64,000 nt of DNA from Acidobacteriota bacterium (lineage in GTDB: Bacteria; Acidobacteriota; Blastocatellia; RBC074), in contig JAFDVL010000012.1 in assembly GCA_018268995.1 (NCBI GenBank), positions 186,001-250,000 of the forward strand, in the 5' to 3' direction. A program made the position numbers and the translations under genes. Of this stretch, positions 14,750 through 21,977 are shown piece by piece; position 1 is the first letter of the stretch, and the number at the start of each line of letters is the position of its first letter. The notes beneath the pieces are model-generated. The model searched no databases. It was not told the origin of the DNA and worked only from the letters and a program-made list of their open reading frames with translations.

Positions 14750-15811
14750 TTAGCAACCTTTGAGTTCGTTAATCCACTGGGCAGCAGCGCTGCGAGTGAT
14801 TTCGCTGAGTGTGATGTTAAGACCGTAACGTTTAGCGGACTGTTCGTCGGCATCGAGGTCGGTCTCTTTGCATAATCCCTTGATGATGACGGCTTGTTTG
14901 GGCGTGAGGAGGTCGGCAATGCAGGTGGCGATGGGACTGGGAGAAAACTCGTTGCGAATTCGCATGAGAAGGTTTCCCAAATGATTCTGGCCCTTCCCTG
15001 TTCTGAGATCTACGCCCCAGAAAATGTCGCCCCAGTTATTGAATTCAACAATTGGGTCGCGCAGTGCAACCAACTTTTCATGCCAGCTTGTACCTGCCGC
15101 AAACTTTTTGCGTAAGCCGAATTCCATCACTTGCAATGAAAGCTCTGGTGTCCAGTCGCTGCGCCAGGGAAACCGCTTCCGGTCGCGGATTGATTTCTTG
15201 GCGTCGTAAGGCCGCATTGAAGCAATGGCCCTCCGACCGGAGTAATTTGTGCGCTCCAGCTTCATTGCTTGGTAAAAGTTCTCGACGGTCGAGAACTTGA
15301 TGCCGTCGTAGAGGAATGGCTCATCCAGCGGAGCCATATTGCTAAACCAGTTGCTCACCCATTTAGTGGGGGACGGTTCAAAGGCATAGATGGTGGCATT
15401 GGCGTCGCCCAGATGCCTCTCAATCAGGGGCTTGACGTCGTCCCAGTTCAATCCGCCATTTCCACAACCTAACGGTGGCATCGTGATCGTGAGTGGATTG
15501 CTTGTTCTCTTATTGATCCATTCACGCAGGTTGATGAGGCCATTCTCGATGTCAGAGAGTAAAGAGTTGTCTTTGAAGTGGCGTTTGGTGGGAAAGTTGA
15601 TTACGGTGTAGGACGGGGCATCCCACGAATGAAAGTGGCCGGGCCGCAATCGTCCAGCGTTGCACTCTCTCTGGTACTCGGCAAACATTTCTGGATGCCG
15701 GTACTTGAAAAGCAGTGCTACGCCTGCGCCCATGACACCAACACAATTCACGGTATTAATGCGGTGCGTCGCCGGAATTCCAAACATATCGCCAGTGGTG
15801 AAATTGAGCAT
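14750..15811 (-). CDS. macro domain - NADAR fusion (ADP-ribose glycohydrolase)
   Basis: 353 residues, ATG 15811 with CAGGAG. Residues 1-145 are a DarG-type macro domain (NTVNCVGVMGAGVALLFKYRHPEM, PPLGCGNGGLNW), the fold that removes ADP-ribose from thymidine in DNA in DarTG systems. Residues 150-285 are a NADAR domain (NWFSNMAPL, TVENFYQAMKL, FWGVDL, GQNHLGNLLMRIR), a family known to remove ADP-ribose from guanine. The C-terminal 60 residues (LTPKQAVIIKGLC..ITRSAAAQWINEL) form a helical domain resembling those at the ends of recombination proteins. No DarT-like toxin is visible nearby, so this may be a counter-defence enzyme rather than an antitoxin. Confidence 0.8.
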   Translation of the reverse strand: MLNFTTGDMFGIPATHRINTVNCVGVMGAGVALLFKYRHPEMFAEYQRECNAGRLRPGHFHSWDAPSYTVINFPTKRHFKDNSLLSDIENGLINLREWINKRTSNPLTITMPPLGCGNGGLNWDDVKPLIERHLGDANATIYAFEPSPTKWVSNWFSNMAPLDEPFLYDGIKFSTVENFYQAMKLERTNYSGRRAIASMRPYDAKKSIRDRKRFPWRSDWTPELSLQVMEFGLRKKFAAGTSWHEKLVALRDPIVEFNNWGDIFWGVDLRTGKGQNHLGNLLMRIRNEFSPSPIATCIADLLTPKQAVIIKGLCKETDLDADEQSAKRYGLNITLSEITRSAAAQWINELKGC

Positions 15812-15887
15812 ATATCTCCTGTAAAAAAACAGTTTACGCAGGCGCTTGTAAGTGGAAACGAACGCTAGAGGTACGATAGCAATATAT

Positions 15888-16337
15888 TCAAATCGCTTTT
15901 TGGTGTGTGCCGTCGGTAAAGAGGTTGGTTTCGATTTTGGAAAGCTCTTCGAGACCCATTTCATCGCTGTATTCAACAGCGTAAGAGAGTTCGGCTCGCA
16001 GCACAAAGCGTCCGAATCGGTTGAAAGAGGCAATCGCGTAGTGGTCGCTCTCGGCAACGGCCAAAAGCCGATCAAAATTGCCGATGACTTCTTTTGGATC
16101 AATATCTTCAGGGAGCCGCAGGAGCGGAAGGATGGGTTTGTTACCTAAAACAATATCAGGAAAATCAAAATGGATGCGGTGAATGTAGGGCTTGGCAGTG
16201 GTGATTTCTTTGGTGTCTTGTTGGGCTTGTTGGAGAAATGCGATGACTTCCTGAGTTAGCAGCAGGACGTGCGTGCTAACCGGAATCTCTTCGTCTTCAG
16301 TTGTGGGCATATACGAAATGTGGGGAATGCTTGACAT
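15888..16337 (-). CDS. unknown protein
   Basis: 149 residues from ATG 16337 (a TTG four codons earlier is possible). Helical N-terminal half, then FDFPDIVLGNKPILPLLRLPEDIDPKEV and a beta-rich segment. It lies between isrB and the macro-NADAR gene. The 30-bp repeat at the isrB 3' end is immediately upstream, so insertion of the isrB element may have altered its promoter. Confidence 0.45.
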   Translation of the reverse strand: MSSIPHISYMPTTEDEEIPVSTHVLLLTQEVIAFLQQAQQDTKEITTAKPYIHRIHFDFPDIVLGNKPILPLLRLPEDIDPKEVIGNFDRLLAVAESDHYAIASFNRFGRFVLRAELSYAVEYSDEMGLEELSKIETNLFTDGTHQKAI

Positions 16338-16346
16338 AGAAAGAAA

Positions 16347-16376
16347 CAAAGGTGACTGTCGTCCGTTAGGCGACAG
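16347..16376. repeat. 30-bp repeat and hairpin at isrB stop (likely right end)
   Basis: Contains a 6-bp stem (CTGTCG/CGACAG) around the isrB stop TAA. 25 of 30 positions match 13847-13876. Likely the right end of the isrB element. Confidence 0.5.
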
Positions 16377-17415
16377 CGGAATTTGTGCGCGTGCGTTGGC
16401 ACGCGGTTTCAGGTCGGGTGATGAATTGACTGGAAACCCACAGCAGCCGCCTGGCTGCCTGACGTTTCCCGTTCTCGTCGCGATAGAGGAATGAGTTTCT
16501 GTCTTTTCCGCAGAGCCTTCCTCGCCCGCGTTTGGTGCCTATTAGTAAGCCCTTACGCAAGCCGAAGACCGTGCCGCGCGAGTAGCCTTCTCGCTTGCCG
16601 TGTTTATTGAATTGCGTGTCGTGAAGCTTGCGGCGGACAGGCCGGTAGGTGTCGTCTACGATAACCATCGGCCCGCGTGGGATCGGCTGATTATAGTGAA
16701 CCGCGAGCGCCAGCGTGAGTGAGTCCGAACAATGCGCGCTGAAGATGTCAGCCGCCTTGTCGCTCGATTTAGGATAGCCGAACTTCTCACGTAAGGCTTT
16801 GGTCTGATAGCCGGCAAACTCTTGGACGTAGATGTTGCGGTCAGCAAAGAACTGGCGAATGCGCCGTTTGCCGATCTCTACAGTGGAAAAGTTTGCGCCC
16901 CAACGGTGCTTTGCATGATTGAATTGAACGTTCTCCCAACCTGCATATGTAATTGGGTAGATGCGGCAGAGTTCGTTTAGGACTTTCAAGCGCGAGCCAA
17001 CGATCACGAGTTGGGAAGGTGCAATGAAGTTGTTGCGCTTGCGGTTCTGAAAACGTTGCGGGCGGCGTCTGCAATTGCGGTAACGACGCGCGCGTCGGAG
17101 CCGTTTTTGCTCGGCCTTCTTTTTGACGATGGGCTTTTTGTCGGGCAAGTCCAATTTGACGTTGAGAACGTTTTCGTGCCCGATGACGACGGAATAGCCT
17201 TCATACTTGGTGCCGCAATCGCCGCCCAACGTTCCAACTGGGATGGCTTTGCGGGTGGGGACAAGTAACTGAATGCCGAAGGTGCCGAATTTGGACCATG
17301 CCCTGTGCGCGACGCCGCCGCTCAGCAGTTTGCGGGCTTTGGCGCGCGTGGTGGGCGTGAGCGGTTCGCCTTCGTGACTTAGGACGAAGATTTCATGTTC
17401 GGTCGTGTGTTGCAT
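16366..17415 (-). CDS. isrB: IsrB-like RuvC nuclease (OMEGA family)
   Basis: 349 residues, the usual length of IsrB and shorter than IscB. Order: N-terminal PLMP-like segment (VLSHEGEPLTPTTRAKARKLL, 11-31), RuvC-I with Asp66 (GGDCGTKYEGYSVV), Arg-rich bridge helix (106-127, RRARRYRNCRRR), RuvC-II with Glu161 (GWENVQF), RuvC-III with His228 and Asp231 (SAHCSDSLTLAL), and a C-terminal target-interaction domain (RRKLHD, GTVFGLRKG). Only 67 residues separate RuvC-II and RuvC-III and they lack an HNH motif, so it should be a nickase guided by an omega RNA, as known for IsrB. The structured RNA candidate lies just upstream. Confidence 0.85.
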   Translation of the reverse strand: MQHTTEHEIFVLSHEGEPLTPTTRAKARKLLSGGVAHRAWSKFGTFGIQLLVPTRKAIPVGTLGGDCGTKYEGYSVVIGHENVLNVKLDLPDKKPIVKKKAEQKRLRRARRYRNCRRRPQRFQNRKRNNFIAPSQLVIVGSRLKVLNELCRIYPITYAGWENVQFNHAKHRWGANFSTVEIGKRRIRQFFADRNIYVQEFAGYQTKALREKFGYPKSSDKAADIFSAHCSDSLTLALAVHYNQPIPRGPMVIVDDTYRPVRRKLHDTQFNKHGKREGYSRGTVFGLRKGLLIGTKRGRGRLCGKDRNSFLYRDENGKRQAARRLLWVSSQFITRPETACQRTRTNSAVA

Positions 17416-17690
17416 AGAAAATTAGGTGCCGACAAACGGCCAACTCCTGGGAAGGAGAAGTATTCTCTCTTCGACGTTGCGTATCGAACATAGCGCGAGA
17501 AACTCGCGCGTGGCATTAAAGGATTCTGCCGCAGAGCCGCAGATGAGAGAAGTGTCTGCGGGTGACTTGTAGCTCGATACGCGCCTGCTTGATTGCTCAA
17601 GCCGTCTAGTCAGGACTTGCGTTGCTATCCTCATTACAAGCCGTCCCATTTATGTGACGGTTCCTGACTGGAGTTTCCTGGAAAAAAAAG
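17416..17690 (-). ncRNA. candidate omega RNA of isrB
   Basis: 275 bases without a gene, between the terminator of the previous gene and the isrB start, the position where IscB/IsrB omega RNAs are encoded. Several dyads nest: a 9-bp stem 17479-17487 with 17574-17582 encloses two hairpins (GCGCGAG/CTCGCGC with a 3-nt loop, 17493-17509; CCGCAGA/TCTGCGG, 17537-17561). A further stem (GTCAGGA 17609-17615, TCCTGAC 17662-17668) encloses CCGTC/GACGG (17641-17660). The guide would be at the 5' end, near 17670-17690 or beyond. Boundaries are inferred. Confidence 0.65.
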
Positions 17691-17716
17691 GGGCAAGAGG
17701 AAATCCCTGCTTGCCC
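17682..17716 (-). terminator. rho-independent terminator
   Basis: Minus-strand hairpin GGGCAAG/CTTGCCC (17691-17716) followed by CTTTTTTTT. Ends the transcript of 17781-18053 and insulates the isrB RNA region. Confidence 0.85.
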
Positions 17717-17771
17717 GGTGAGAATTATGCAAACCTCGAAGGGAAGCGATTTCCCTTCAATTCAATTCACT

Positions 17772-17792
17772 TGCTGCCGCTTAAAAATGACC
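17772..17792 (-). promoter_or_regulatory. recurrent intergenic motif, site 8
   Basis: Copy of the motif (TGCTGCCGCTTAAAAATGAC) overlapping the stop codon of the 17781 gene, upstream of the isrB RNA region and of the terminator. Confidence 0.4.
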
Positions 17793-18053
17793 TTCTACAT
17801 CTGCTGACTTGAACGCTGTTTGTGCGGTGATCGAGCAAAACGTTTCGACATCTCTTGCCCAGAACAGCCCGTCGTCGGAGAGGTACACATAACGTCGAGT
17901 GTCGTAGTGCTTGTAGGCATGGATCGTGGGGAAGCCTGTGCCGTTCAGCGAAAACATGTACATCCAATCGCCGACCCGTTCTTCGCCGATGGCGCGAACC
18001 AACGCAACCCAGGTTGGTTGGTAAATTTGTGCGAAATAAGTGGTTTCTGGCAT
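17781..18053 (-). CDS. small protein of unknown function
   Basis: 90 residues from ATG 18053, 25 bp after the stop of the secreted DUF11-like gene. Mixed alpha/beta: ALVRAIGEERVGDWMYMFSL, then YDTRRYVYLSDDGLFWARDVETF. The ribosome site is poor. No family recognised. A clear terminator follows. Confidence 0.45.
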   Translation of the reverse strand: MPETTYFAQIYQPTWVALVRAIGEERVGDWMYMFSLNGTGFPTIHAYKHYDTRRYVYLSDDGLFWARDVETFCSITAQTAFKSADVEGHF

Positions 18054-18078
18054 TGGTATTATCTGGAAAGTACGGTCA

Positions 18079-19236
18079 TTACTGGATCTGTGCGATGAAG
18101 AGCAAATACCCTTCGTTGTAGGGGTAGAGATAGCTGAAGGGGTTTGTGGTTCTGATCTGGATGGCTTTGACGCGGCGATCATAGCCTGGAAGGGCGCCTC
18201 CGCCGCCACTGACCGGCACGTAGTCCCAACTGGCGGCAGCGGCGGCAGCCAGGGGGTTTGGGTTGCGGCGATTGAAGTTGGAAGAATAGAAGATGGTGAA
18301 GCGCACCGCAGGGGGAACAGCGATGTAGATGGAGTTCAGCTTGAAGTCCGTTGACTCCGCGACGGACTGTGTCACACAGAGATTTCGCGCGTCCTGCGTG
18401 CCGTTATTGGAGAAACGGGTGGTATAGGTCAAATCCATTCCGGGAGAGGGGAAGGATTGATAATTGACGGTTTCGGAAAGATTGATGATCGGACGTACCA
18501 CGGGGATGAAATAGGGGCAGCCCGCACCATCGGCATCCGTGGTTGGAGGAACGGGCGTGAGATGGGTTGTTTGCCCGGTTGCGGCATCAATTTTGGCGAA
18601 TATACCATTGCCATGCCCGTATAATTGACCGGCCCCGTCAATAAAGAGGGCTTGGAAGCCGGTAGAAGGAAGAATGGTTGTTGCACCTGTCTGGGTGATT
18701 TTGTAGAGATAGTTATCAGTGGCGCTTAGATAAAAGAGGCCATCGAGGGAATTAAAAACCAGGTCTCCCGCATTGACAATGGGTTGGCTGGTGGGAAGTG
18801 CGAGGGCCGTGCGAGTTTGGGGGTTCACTTTGTACAAGAGGTTGGAGGAACTCCTTGAGGCGATCCAGTAGCCACCGCTATCGTCAAATGTGCCTCCGGC
18901 CCAGCCGGTAACGGGAAGGCCAGGGATGGTTCCCAGAATCGTGACGACACCTGCGCCGTCAATTTGAAGCAGTCGGTTGTCGTTGGTCATGGCGTAGAGC
19001 AATGCTGTAATGCTGTCGTAGGCCAACGCATTGAAGAGTAAGCCGCTGGTTCCAGCGACGAAAGGCGCTTCGGCGTAGGGGGAAGGCGTGACACGGACGA
19101 TTTCGGTAGCATTCGTGGCGCTCTTATAGCGCGATAAGTAAAACGTCCCGGTGCAAGAGATCGTGGCCTGAGCCTGCGCCAAGGTGGACAGAAGTGTAAG
19201 CAGAGCGATTGCGAGGAAATAGTTTTTGACTTTCAT
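18079..19236 (-). CDS. secreted DUF11-like repeat protein
   Basis: 385 residues from ATG 19236. Signal peptide (VKNYFLAIALLTLLSTLAQAQA). Residues 25-250 look like a beta propeller of NHL/YVTN type (LYAMTNDNRLLQIDGAG, GDLVFNSLDGLFYLSATDN). The C-terminal 130 residues match a DUF11-type domain (YTTRFSNNGTQDARNLCVTQSV, DYVPVSGGGGALPGYDRRVKAIQIR) that is closely similar to the end of the 37147-39150 protein. An outer-surface or matrix protein. Confidence 0.7.
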   Translation of the reverse strand: MKVKNYFLAIALLTLLSTLAQAQATISCTGTFYLSRYKSATNATEIVRVTPSPYAEAPFVAGTSGLLFNALAYDSITALLYAMTNDNRLLQIDGAGVVTILGTIPGLPVTGWAGGTFDDSGGYWIASRSSSNLLYKVNPQTRTALALPTSQPIVNAGDLVFNSLDGLFYLSATDNYLYKITQTGATTILPSTGFQALFIDGAGQLYGHGNGIFAKIDAATGQTTHLTPVPPTTDADGAGCPYFIPVVRPIINLSETVNYQSFPSPGMDLTYTTRFSNNGTQDARNLCVTQSVAESTDFKLNSIYIAVPPAVRFTIFYSSNFNRRNPNPLAAAAAASWDYVPVSGGGGALPGYDRRVKAIQIRTTNPFSYLYPYNEGYLLFIAQIQ

Positions 19237-19427
19237 GGTCACACACGGCACTGGTTGTCTTTTGCAAAAGACTTTTTGAATAAGAATTCAGGCGCAAATG
19301 AAAGGCGTGCAAATTACAGGCCAAAGAAAAAAGCCAGTGAAGAGTCCCATGCGCAATATCTTCTCTGGCGGTCGAAAGGGAGGTTCACCCGTGCCGAAAA
19401 GCTGTGCAATTTTCGTGCCGCTTGATT

Positions 19428-20078
19428 TTAATAGACTTGACGGACGGTGAGCGAAATTCGCCCGCCTTGCTTCAAATTTCCGGTCATCGGATGGATTTTT
19501 TCGACCCCATGAAAGAGCATTCGACCCGGGCCGAACATTACACAGACATCTCCATCACAGAGTCGTACATGGCGCAGGGAATCTTCCCGCTTATATCCTC
19601 CGACTGCAAAACGGCAATCGTCGCCAAAACTGAAGGTGATGATGGGTGCGGTGTGATTGCGCTCGGTCTTGTCCTGGTGCGAGCCGAGTCGTCCGTCGTA
19701 CTTGGGATACCGGTTAATTAGGCAGGACTGAGGAGAGAAGTCTTGGTGGCCAATAGCAGAAGCGAGTGCCAGCGATTCATGGTAGATCAATGACGGCATC
19801 TTGGGCCAGGGCTTGCTTGTGATTGGATGTAGCTTCTCATACCGATACCCGTGTTCATCGGCGATCCAGCCTAACTCGCCACAATTGGTCAAGTCCAAAT
19901 GGAACTCCTGGCCGCTGAAGGTTTTCGGTCGGAAGAATGGGGCGGCTTTTGCGATTTTGTGTATGTCGTTTAGGATCGTTTGCTGCTGCTCTTCGGTCCA
20001 ATATCGGTGATAGACACGAATGCCTGGGCAAAAGTCGGTAAAACTGTGTGGTTCTGTGATGGCTGTGAAAAGGTTCAT
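19428..20078 (-). CDS. AlkB-like Fe(II)/2-oxoglutarate dioxygenase 1
   Basis: 216 residues. Conserved metal and cosubstrate ligands: His-x-Asp in GSHQDKTE (about 133-136), the distal His in LFHGVEKI (about 190), and Arg in GGRISLTVR near the C-terminus. The substrate lid has NCGELGWIADEHGYRY and HPITSKPWP. AlkB enzymes remove alkyl groups from DNA or RNA bases by oxidation; phage and plasmid members may also act on modified bases. It is a clear paralogue of 58002-58643. Confidence 0.85.
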   Translation of the reverse strand: MNLFTAITEPHSFTDFCPGIRVYHRYWTEEQQQTILNDIHKIAKAAPFFRPKTFSGQEFHLDLTNCGELGWIADEHGYRYEKLHPITSKPWPKMPSLIYHESLALASAIGHQDFSPQSCLINRYPKYDGRLGSHQDKTERNHTAPIITFSFGDDCRFAVGGYKREDSLRHVRLCDGDVCVMFGPGRMLFHGVEKIHPMTGNLKQGGRISLTVRQVY

Positions 20079-20117
20079 GGCTAAACTCGTTTGGTGTTGC
20101 CCGCGATTGACTTTAAT

Positions 20118-21647
20118 TTAACCTACACAAACCTGCGTAATCGCCGCTACGAGGCCAGTATTTCGTTCATACGGACTGGTATCACTCATCGCGGCCTCGT
20201 AGACCTTCTCTGAACCAATGAAGATCAATAACTCTTTGGGTCGAGAGGCAGCGGTAAGAAGTAAGGGACGATTCCAGTAGCGCGCCTGCGATTCGGACAA
20301 GGGAATGATGGTTACTTTGAATTCTGATCCTTGCGCTTTATAGACGGTCATCGCGTGCGCATGGGTCAACTCAGCTTGCTCTTTCCGATTATATCGCAAC
20401 GAGCGATGGGGATACTGCACCATTACACAGCCGGCGGAAACACTGGTGATAATCCCAACATTGCCATTGCTGATGCGCAGGCGACGATTGTTCTTCGTAT
20501 GCAAAACGCGATCACCAATGGCAAAGGGATAAACTGCCTGCTCACCAACCAATGCCTGTCGTGCCACTTTATTCAAATTGTTTGTTCCGGCTACTCCTTT
20601 GTGAATCGTGGTCAGAATTTGAATGTCTGTGTTGGGTTGGTAACCCAAGCGTCCGGCCAGACTCTTCAATGCCTTTCCAACGGATGCGGCAATGGCAAAA
20701 TCATTGGGAGCATGGATGAGGTAGACATCCGATTTGCCTTGACCGGGTTGCACCCAATCAATCGAGCGTCCGTGCCGCATGGCCGTGGCGAGTTCGACGA
20801 TTTTACTGTCGCCTGCCTGCCGGTGGGTTTGGCTCAAGCGGCATACATTTACCTGACCACACGCAATAAGGTCTCGCAGAACTGCCCCCGGCCCAATGGA
20901 AGGGAGTTGTTCTGAGTCACCCAGTGCGATGATGCGTGTATAAGGGGAAGCCGAAGAGAGCAACTTCGCCGTTAATACCGTATCCATCATCGAGAACTCA
21001 TCTACCGCAATGGCATCCCTCCGGTTCCCCAACAATGTCTTGAGCCATTTGCTTTCGCGCGGAGAGAAATACAGCATCCGGTGGATGGTCTGGGCGAAAT
21101 GCCCGGTGGCTTCGGTCATGCGTTCTGCTGCTCGACCGGTTGGTGCTGCGAGTGAGACGGAATAGCCAAAGGTCTCTAAGGCTCCCAGAATTGCTTTTAA
21201 TGTAGTTGTTTTACCTGTGCCAGGCCCGCCAATGAGCAGAGAGAAGGGGCTATTAACAGCACCGATGGCAGCTTCTCTTTGCTGTTCGCTTAGTTCGGGA
21301 TGGTTGCGGGTGAAATATTCGCGTAAGGTAGGGATGGCGATCTTGCGGAGTTTGCTGCCTACAATCTTTAAGCGATCCGCAATAATCCGCTCGGCCCAAC
21401 AGAGGGTGTTTGTCGTGAGGTGATCTTCCGCGATCACCAGATCGGGACAAAAACGCAGGATCAACTGACGCAGGTAATTCAGGTTGAGTCCATTTAATTG
21501 GACGGCAATTTCAGCGAGGGCGATTCTGGTATGGCCTTCGCTGATATGGTCGTTCAAGACGGCACGGACTTGCTTGATGATTTCACTACTGGATTGAGCG
21601 AAGAGGCTCAGGATGATGTGGGCATAGACTTTCTTGAGGATTTGCAT
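20118..21647 (-). CDS. RecD-like DNA helicase (superfamily 1B)
   Basis: 509 residues. N-terminal helical domain (1-110), then a superfamily 1 helicase core: Walker A GGPGTGKTTT (140-149), GRAAERM, Walker B IAVDEFSMMD, IALGDSEQLPSIGPGAVLRDL, and C-terminal UvrD/RecD-like motifs (HAMTVYKAQGSEFK near 440; LLTAASRPKEL). Similar to RecD2/TraA-type 5'-3' helicases. Likely used in replication or recombination of the element. Motif site 9 and a terminator lie upstream, so it starts a transcript. Confidence 0.85.
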   Translation of the reverse strand: MQILKKVYAHIILSLFAQSSSEIIKQVRAVLNDHISEGHTRIALAEIAVQLNGLNLNYLRQLILRFCPDLVIAEDHLTTNTLCWAERIIADRLKIVGSKLRKIAIPTLREYFTRNHPELSEQQREAAIGAVNSPFSLLIGGPGTGKTTTLKAILGALETFGYSVSLAAPTGRAAERMTEATGHFAQTIHRMLYFSPRESKWLKTLLGNRRDAIAVDEFSMMDTVLTAKLLSSASPYTRIIALGDSEQLPSIGPGAVLRDLIACGQVNVCRLSQTHRQAGDSKIVELATAMRHGRSIDWVQPGQGKSDVYLIHAPNDFAIAASVGKALKSLAGRLGYQPNTDIQILTTIHKGVAGTNNLNKVARQALVGEQAVYPFAIGDRVLHTKNNRRLRISNGNVGIITSVSAGCVMVQYPHRSLRYNRKEQAELTHAHAMTVYKAQGSEFKVTIIPLSESQARYWNRPLLLTAASRPKELLIFIGSEKVYEAAMSDTSPYERNTGLVAAITQVCVG

Positions 21648-21701
21648 ATCGAGGAGATTCCTTGATGTCAGGAGGTTATTGTTTCTTTGCTTTTCATCTT
21701 A

Positions 21702-21723
21702 ATGTGGTCGCTTGAAAATGCTT
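21702..21723 (-). promoter_or_regulatory. recurrent intergenic motif, site 9
   Basis: Copy of the motif (TGTGGTCGCTTGAAAATGCT) about 55 bp upstream of the RecD-like helicase start, behind a hairpin. Confidence 0.5.
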
Positions 21724-21765
21724 TCCGCTTTTTGTGACTCCTTGATTGTCGAAACCGCTCTGGTG

Positions 21766-21802
21766 GAAGGAAAGCGGCAGAGTTCCTCGTTCTCTGCCGC
21801 TT
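21766..21802 (-). terminator. probable terminator
   Basis: 11-bp perfect stem (AAGCGGCAGAG at 21772-21782, CTCTGCCGCTT at 21792-21802) with a 9-nt loop; the minus-strand tail TTTCCTTCC is only partly T-rich. Confidence 0.6.
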
Positions 21803-21886
21803 GAGGCTGAACCCTTGAATTGCTGCTAATCAAGTGCAACTAATGTGCCGAAGGGCAAAACGGAAGGTTTTTGTTTGAGCTTTTGT

Positions 21887-21933
21887 AAACTACTCGGCCA
21901 TTTTTTGGACCTTGGCAACGGTTGTTTTGAGTT
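21887..21933. repeat. 47-bp perfect direct repeat, copy 1
   Basis: Identical to 29990-30036, which forms the 3' end of the gene at 29993-30418. Here it is a gene fragment without a reading frame in front. Confidence 0.85.
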
Positions 21934-21977
21934 CACGCTTTGTGACCAATAGATAGATTAGTGCTGGCTGGTGATTT

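Larger units (their letters stand above)
21648..21977. other. intergenic region with terminator, motif and duplicated gene tail
   Basis: About 330 bases without a gene. It holds recurrent motif site 9, a strong hairpin (21772-21802) and, at 21887-21933, a perfect copy of the last codons of the 29993-30418 gene. Confidence 0.6.

Noticed and set aside
813-16349. Arrangement of small same-strand genes as an integron cassette array
   Set aside because: No attC-like structure (RYYYAAC..GTTRRRY) follows the genes, intergenic motifs lie upstream rather than after each gene, and no integron integrase is seen.
16366-17415. IscB rather than IsrB
   Set aside because: Too few residues between RuvC-II and RuvC-III for an HNH domain, and no HNH Cys/His pattern.
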